Below, piece after piece: positions 60,070 through 64,000 of a stretch of DNA of 64,000 nucleotides; position 1 is the first letter of the stretch, and the number at the start of each line of letters is the position of its first letter. The DNA comes from Rhizobium sp. BT04 (GTDB taxonomy: Bacteria; Pseudomonadota; Alphaproteobacteria; Rhizobiales; Rhizobiaceae). Under the pieces are notes generated by a model. That model was not told the origin of the DNA. It saw nothing but the letters and a program-made list of their open reading frames with translations, and did no database searches. Position numbers and translations under genes: made by a program. The stretch is from the NCBI RefSeq assembly GCF_030053135.1, contig NZ_CP125652.1:1736001-1800000 (forward strand), in the 5' to 3' direction.

Positions 60070-61050
60070 ATGACACACCTACGCCTGGCCCTCGCGGCCG
60101 CCTTTTGCCTCGCTATGTCACCTGCCCAGGCCGCAGGCCTGAAGTTCCTTCACATTCCTGTTGGACAGGATGATCCGGCAATCGATGCGGCAATGTGGTC
60201 ACCTTGTACCGAAGTGCCTGAAGATGTGCAGATCAGAGCGCTCACAATTCCAGCGGTTCCAGATTGCCCGATTGCCGGAGAAAAGCTGCCGCTCGTAATC
60301 ATCTCGCACGGCTATGGCGGCTGGTATCTTGGCCATCATGACACGGCCGAGGCCTTGGCCGATTCCGGCTTTGTCGTGGTCGCTATCAATCATCCGTACG
60401 CAAACTACGCCGATATGAGCCGAGCGAATGGTTTGGGTGTGCTGGCCGCGCGACCCGTCGATATCAAACGAACCATTGATTTCATGCTCACAGACTTCCC
60501 GGATTCTGCTAAAATCGACCCACAAAGGATCGGTTTCTATGGCTTCTCGCAAGGCGGCTATACGGGTCTTGTTCTTGCCGGGGCCAATCCGGATTTCAGC
60601 AAGTTGCCGCGACGTTGCGCCGACCCGAAAGCAGTCGGATGCCCGCAGGCCAATCGAGCCCGACCTCCGCAGCAACCTCCGTTGCCCCAGACGCTAACGC
60701 ATGATCCCCGCATCAGGGCAATGGTGGTCGCCGACCCTCTCAGCATCGTCTTTCAGACGACAGACAGCGTGAAGGCCGTCACCATTCCGCTTCAGCTATG
60801 GGGATCGGAACTCGGAGGGGGCGGCGGGGCATCACCGGAAAATGTCGCGACACTTGCGCGTGTATTGCCGGAGAAGCCTGACTTCCGAATCGTGCCCAAC
60901 GCCGTCCATCTGTCGTTTTTGACGATGTGCCCTAAAACGGACCTTTCTTCGGAAGCATGCATCGATGCGCCCGGCTTCGACCGCGCCGCCTTCCACAGGG
61001 AATTTAACGCCGAAGTGGTCGCGTTCTTCCGGCGAAATCTAGGAAAGTAG
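60070..61050 (+). CDS. Exported alpha/beta hydrolase (dienelactone-hydrolase/PAF-acetylhydrolase-like)
   Basis: A 326-residue protein with a signal peptide (MTHLRLALAAAFCLAMSPAQ, cleavage near AQA-AG). The nucleophile Ser is in GFYGFSQGGYTG, an early oxyanion/His segment is LVIISHGYGGWYLGHHDT and the catalytic His is probably in PNAVHLSFLT. Several cysteines (in SPCTEVPED, PDCPIAG, RRCADPK, VGCPQ, TMCPK, EACID) suggest disulfides in the periplasm. Some rows are near 45% GC, lower than the window average, which may hint at acquisition. Substrate unknown. Confidence 0.82.
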   Translation: MTHLRLALAAAFCLAMSPAQAAGLKFLHIPVGQDDPAIDAAMWSPCTEVPEDVQIRALTIPAVPDCPIAGEKLPLVIISHGYGGWYLGHHDTAEALADSGFVVVAINHPYANYADMSRANGLGVLAARPVDIKRTIDFMLTDFPDSAKIDPQRIGFYGFSQGGYTGLVLAGANPDFSKLPRRCADPKAVGCPQANRARPPQQPPLPQTLTHDPRIRAMVVADPLSIVFQTTDSVKAVTIPLQLWGSELGGGGGASPENVATLARVLPEKPDFRIVPNAVHLSFLTMCPKTDLSSEACIDAPGFDRAAFHREFNAEVVAFFRRNLGK

Positions 61051-61263
61051 CCGCCGCCTTGATACGAACGGCTTAAGTTTTCGCGTCTGGCTTTCCGCAG
61101 AGGAGCCCTTACCTCGACCATTCATACTGGAGCATTTGGCCGGGACCAAATGTCCGCTTCGAGGCCGAAGGCGGACGAAATGCCTTGTCACGAAAATCCC
61201 AATTAAAGCGAAAGTTTTGCGACTGAACTTAGCGGCGTAGTCAAATGGGCATTCTGCAGCAAC

Positions 61264-61410
61264 TTAAAAATGCCTCGCGAGAATATCTTCGACAAGATAA
61301 ACCGTTCGCAACGTCTTGTTGCGGGCGGGTTCAGTGCCTGTCAGCGATTCGATTTCCCATTCCGGTTGAAGCTGGCTGCTAGCTTCGCCCTTTTCTTTTA
61401 ACCATGTCAC
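61264..61410 (-). CDS. Possible 48-residue ORF or gene remnant
   Basis: From GTG 61410 the frame reads VTWLKEKGEASSQLQPEWEI and continues to VYLVEDILARHF before TAA. Composition is protein-like but no ribosome-binding site or family was recognised. It lies just downstream of the reverse-strand DMT gene, so it could be a small cistron or the remains of a gene. The rest of the 61051-61420 gap holds only two hairpins (CATTTGG/CCAAATG at 61133-61152, GTCCGC/GCGGAC at 61152-61176). Confidence 0.3.
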   Translation of the reverse strand: MTWLKEKGEASSQLQPEWEIESLTGTEPARNKTLRTVYLVEDILARHF

Positions 61411-61420
61411 AACCGTCGGC

Positions 61421-62320
61421 CTATGCGCTGACCTGCGCTTGCTGAGCCGCCCTGCGGTTCGTCAGATAGACCCCCGTCACGACAACCGCGGTGCCGACAG
61501 TCAACGGCAAGGTCAGCGGCTCCCCGAAAGCGATGAAAGCCTCGAGAGCGACCGCCGGCGGCATCAGGTAGATGAGCGAGGCGGCGCGGGAGACCTGCCC
61601 CCGGCGGATCAGATAAAGCAGCAGCCCGACACCGCCCGTCGACAGGCCGAAGACCGACCAGATGAGCGCGCCATAGGCCCGGGCGGTGCCGTCGAAATGC
61701 TGGTGCTCGAAGATCAGCGACAGCGGCAGGGTGAGAATCAGCGCGCCGACATATTGCAGCGTCGCGATGGTCCGGAGGTCGCCGGATTGCAGGTGTTTCT
61801 TCTGATAGAGCGTGCCGTAGGTGACGGAGCCCATGGCAATGAGGTTAACCGCCAGCGGCACGGCGGCATGGGCGAGATCGGCCGTCGCCGGACCGAAGAG
61901 CTTCGGCGAAATAGCGATGGCGATGCCGATGAAACCGAGAACCAGGCCGAGCTGCTGCGTCTTCTGCAACCGCTCGCCGACGAGAAAGGGAGCCGCCATC
62001 GCCGTCAGCAGCGGCTGCAGCGCCGCGATGATGCCTGATATGCCGGCCGGCACGCCATTGGCGATCGCCCACCAGAGACCGGCGAGATAGAAACCATGCA
62101 GGAAGAAGCCGGAATAGACGGCCCGCAGCGCCGTCGCCCGGCTCTTCGGCCATTGTGCCCGCGCCACCAGGCAAAGCGCCAGGAATGCCAAGGCCGACAG
62201 CCCATAGCGTATCGACAGAAAGGTGAAGGGCTCGGAATGCAGCGCCGCATATTTCGCCACCACCCAGCCCGTGGACCAGAGCAGGACGAAAAGAGCGGGG
62301 GCAAGGCGATCGAGGGACAT
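61421..62320 (-). CDS. DMT-superfamily (EamA) transporter
   Basis: A 299-residue, ten-helix exporter with two EamA repeats. It starts MSLDRLAPALFVLLWSTGWV, with repeat 1 around YGLSALAFLALCL and GISGIIAALQPLLTA, and repeat 2 around STGGVGLLLYLIRRGQVSRA and MPPAVALEAF. Substrates of such proteins are usually amino acids or metabolites, and none is predictable here. ATG 62320 is used. A TTG four codons upstream is the longer alternative. Confidence 0.87.
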   Translation of the reverse strand: MSLDRLAPALFVLLWSTGWVVAKYAALHSEPFTFLSIRYGLSALAFLALCLVARAQWPKSRATALRAVYSGFFLHGFYLAGLWWAIANGVPAGISGIIAALQPLLTAMAAPFLVGERLQKTQQLGLVLGFIGIAIAISPKLFGPATADLAHAAVPLAVNLIAMGSVTYGTLYQKKHLQSGDLRTIATLQYVGALILTLPLSLIFEHQHFDGTARAYGALIWSVFGLSTGGVGLLLYLIRRGQVSRAASLIYLMPPAVALEAFIAFGEPLTLPLTVGTAVVVTGVYLTNRRAAQQAQVSA

Positions 62321-62469
62321 GGGGGCTCGCAAGAAAAGATTCGCCGTGCTGATAGCGGCAGCCGGCGGCCGCAGTCAAAGGCGAAGCGTTGATGCTTATT
62401 TGAAATTTCGCTGATGGTTGGGTGGATAGCGTGACCAGCGCGGCTCCTGTGGCGAATACAGAACGGCGC

Positions 62470-62665
62470 GCCGTGAGGCACCCCCCTCTGCCCTGCCGGG
62501 CATCTCCCCCACAAGGGTGGAGATTGGCAAGAGGTTGGGTCATCCGTCCCTCTCTGCTGTATCGAAATAGCCATGCGGTAGTTGTTTGGGGAAGCCGTCG
62601 CGCCCAGCCGATCTCCCTCCTTGTGGGGGAGATGTCCGGCAGGACAGAGGGGGGTGCCTCACGGC
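62470..62665. repeat. 196-bp inverted-repeat element
   Basis: The left arm GCCGTGAGGCACCCCCCTCT.. to ACAAGGGTGGAGATTGG (62470-62527) is an imperfect reverse complement of the right arm CCGATCTCCCTCCTTGTGGG.. to GTGCCTCACGGC (62608-62665). It fills part of the 605-base gap between the DMT gene and the ATP-grasp gene. The remainder (62666-62925) shows nothing beyond presumed promoter sequence. A fragment occurs at 8019-8042. Confidence 0.7.
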
Positions 62666-62925
62666 ATGCCCTCTCCTCGCCACAGGATGAGAGAGGTGCG
62701 GTTGCATCTGCACCTCGAATCCACCTTGCCGATCGAAAAACAATCATCTGCCCACATTTTGCGCAACCACTCGAGGCAGCCATCCTCCCCACCACGCCAC
62801 TTCACTTCAAATGCCCAGATTTTCGCCCGTTTCCCGCAACGCAAAATCTTTTCCCCGAACTGCGCATGGTTCTTGCATTGCAATTTGCGTTGTATTCAAA
62901 TGAACAAAAAAGGGGAGCCGCACCT

Positions 62926-64000
62926 TTGGCATTTGATGAAATGATTACCGGGGACGAAAGTCCTCGTCCGCCTTATGAAAAATATTTCGAGTGGTACAAC
63001 AGCCAAGACCGGGCGCATCTGATTGCCAAGTCCCGCGATGCGGAAAATATCTTCCGGAAGACCGGCATCACCTTCGCAGTTTACGGCCATGCCGACAGCT
63101 CCGAAAAGCTCATTCCTTTCGATATCATTCCGCGCATCATCTCCGCTCGCGAATGGCGCAAGCTCGCCCAAGGCATCGAGCAGCGGGTGATCGCGCTCAA
63201 CGCCTTTCTGGATGATATATACCACAAGCAGGAGATCATCCGTGCCGGCCGCATTCCGCGCCAGCTGATCGAGAACAACGTCACCTTCATCCCCGAGATG
63301 ATCGGCTTCCGCCCGCCCGGCGGCGTCTACACCCATATCGTCGGCACCGACATCGTGCGCACCGGCGAGGACCAGTTCTACGTGCTCGAGGATAACGCCC
63401 GCACGCCTTCCGGCGTCAGCTACATGCTGGAAAACCGGGAAACCATGATGCAGATGTTCCCGGAGCTCTTCCACGAAAACAAGGTGCAGCGCGTCGAGGA
63501 TTATCCCTACTTGCTTCGCCAGAGCCTCGCCTCCCTTGCCCCTCCCGGCTGCACCGGCAAGCCGCGCGTCGCGGTGCTGACGCCGGGCATTTACAATTCG
63601 GCCTATTACGAGCATTCCTTCCTCGCCGACATGATGGGCGTCGAGCTGGTCGAGGGCTCGGATCTGCGCGTCATCGACGGCAAGGTGAAGATGCGGACGA
63701 CCCGCGGTTACGAGGCGATCGACGTGCTCTATCGCCGCGTCGACGACGATTTCCTCGATCCGCTGACCTTCCGGGCCGATTCCGCGCTCGGCATTCCCGG
63801 CATCATGGATGTTTACCGCTCCGGCAATATCACCATCGCCAACGCGCCGGGCACCGGCATTTGCGACGACAAGGCGATCTATTCCTATATGCCGGAGATC
63901 GTCGAATTCTACACCGGCAGCAAGGCGCTGCTTGAAAACGTGCCGACCTGGCGCTGTTCGGAAGCATCAAGCCTGAAATATGTGCTCGAGCATCTGGAAG
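62926..64000 (+). CDS. Circularly permuted ATP-grasp type 2 protein (3' end outside window)
   Basis: At least 358 residues and still open at the window end. Read from TTG 62926 it starts MAFDEMITGDESPRPPYEKY and has GGGGAG about 9 bases upstream. ATG 62941 is the shorter alternative. Hallmark segments are IAKSRDAENIFRKTGITFAV, LIPFDIIPRIISAREW, PEMIGFRPPGGVYTHIVGTD, YVLEDNARTPSGVSYMLENR and NAPGTGICDDKAIYSYMP. This family (formerly DUF404/DUF407) is usually followed by alpha-E and transglutaminase-like genes in a presumed peptide-ligation system. Those would lie beyond the window. Confidence 0.88.
   Translation, partial: MAFDEMITGDESPRPPYEKYFEWYNSQDRAHLIAKSRDAENIFRKTGITFAVYGHADSSEKLIPFDIIPRIISAREWRKLAQGIEQRVIALNAFLDDIYHKQEIIRAGRIPRQLIENNVTFIPEMIGFRPPGGVYTHIVGTDIVRTGEDQFYVLEDNARTPSGVSYMLENRETMMQMFPELFHENKVQRVEDYPYLLRQSLASLAPPGCTGKPRVAVLTPGIYNSAYYEHSFLADMMGVELVEGSDLRVIDGKVKMRTTRGYEAIDVLYRRVDDDFLDPLTFRADSALGIPGIMDVYRSGNITIANAPGTGICDDKAIYSYMPEIVEFYTGSKALLENVPTWRCSEASSLKYVLEHLE

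Overview
The window reads as a stretch of chromosome from a Rhizobium of the R. leguminosarum / R. etli group. The pointers are high GC content, the divergent gstI-glnII pair (a 63-residue GstI beside the eukaryotic-type glutamine synthetase II), a bacA gene, the bdhA-xdhA gene order, and many short palindromic intergenic repeats beginning TAGAGC, as in rhizobial mosaic elements. I saw no rRNA, tRNA, CRISPR array, intact insertion sequence or prophage. Genes are densely packed in short operons.

Layout. 1-3.2 kb: end of a dipeptide/oligopeptide ABC importer (dppD partial, dppF), a small exported protein and KDG kinase. 3.3-6.4 kb: gstI, its NtrC/sigma-54 control region, glnII and a GT4 glycosyltransferase. 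6.4-10.2 kb: an esterase divergent from an OhrR-type MarR regulator, then der and a YfgM-like protein. 10.3-18.3 kb: nnrU, a polysaccharide deacetylase, an AT-rich bacA, an MFS transporter, a PadR regulator, map and a flavin monooxygenase, separated by repeats and a GIY-YIG remnant. 18.4-23.4 kb: an ECF42-like sigma factor with its DGPF partner and an AHSA1 protein, an S66 carboxypeptidase and glpK.

23.6-48.5 kb is mainly purine breakdown. bdhA-xdhA-xdhB-xdhC makes urate, puuD-guaD oxidises urate and deaminates guanine, and the reverse-strand run puuE-uraD-(HEPN-like)-allA-hiuH-(phosphoesterase) carries the later steps. Only allantoate hydrolysis has no gene here. Between the two purine halves (35-44 kb) lie lldD, a putative lipid head-group cluster (CDP-alcohol phosphotransferase, PAP2/dual-specificity phosphatase fusion, hydrolase-methyltransferase fusion, small membrane protein) and a PspA-YqiJ-flotillin membrane-stress operon. 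The PspA reading frame carries an N-terminal extension resembling the first part of a TnpB protein.

48.6-64 kb: the two halves of MnmC as separate divergent genes whose start codons overlap, a large soluble hybrid histidine kinase, an AlkC-type DNA glycosylase, a DEAD-box helicase with an Arg/Gly-rich tail, a PadR-DUF1700-DUF2807 operon, an exported hydrolase, a DMT exporter, and the start of a circularly permuted ATP-grasp protein that runs off the window.

The points most worth following are the TnpB-like/PspA fusion, the lipid cluster with an N/D-swapped phosphotransferase motif, the HEPN-like protein that has lost its catalytic motif inside the ureide operon, the paired NtrC dyads at gstI-glnII, and repeats that supply stop codons to neighbouring genes. 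All family assignments come from reading motifs by eye. No database search was run.
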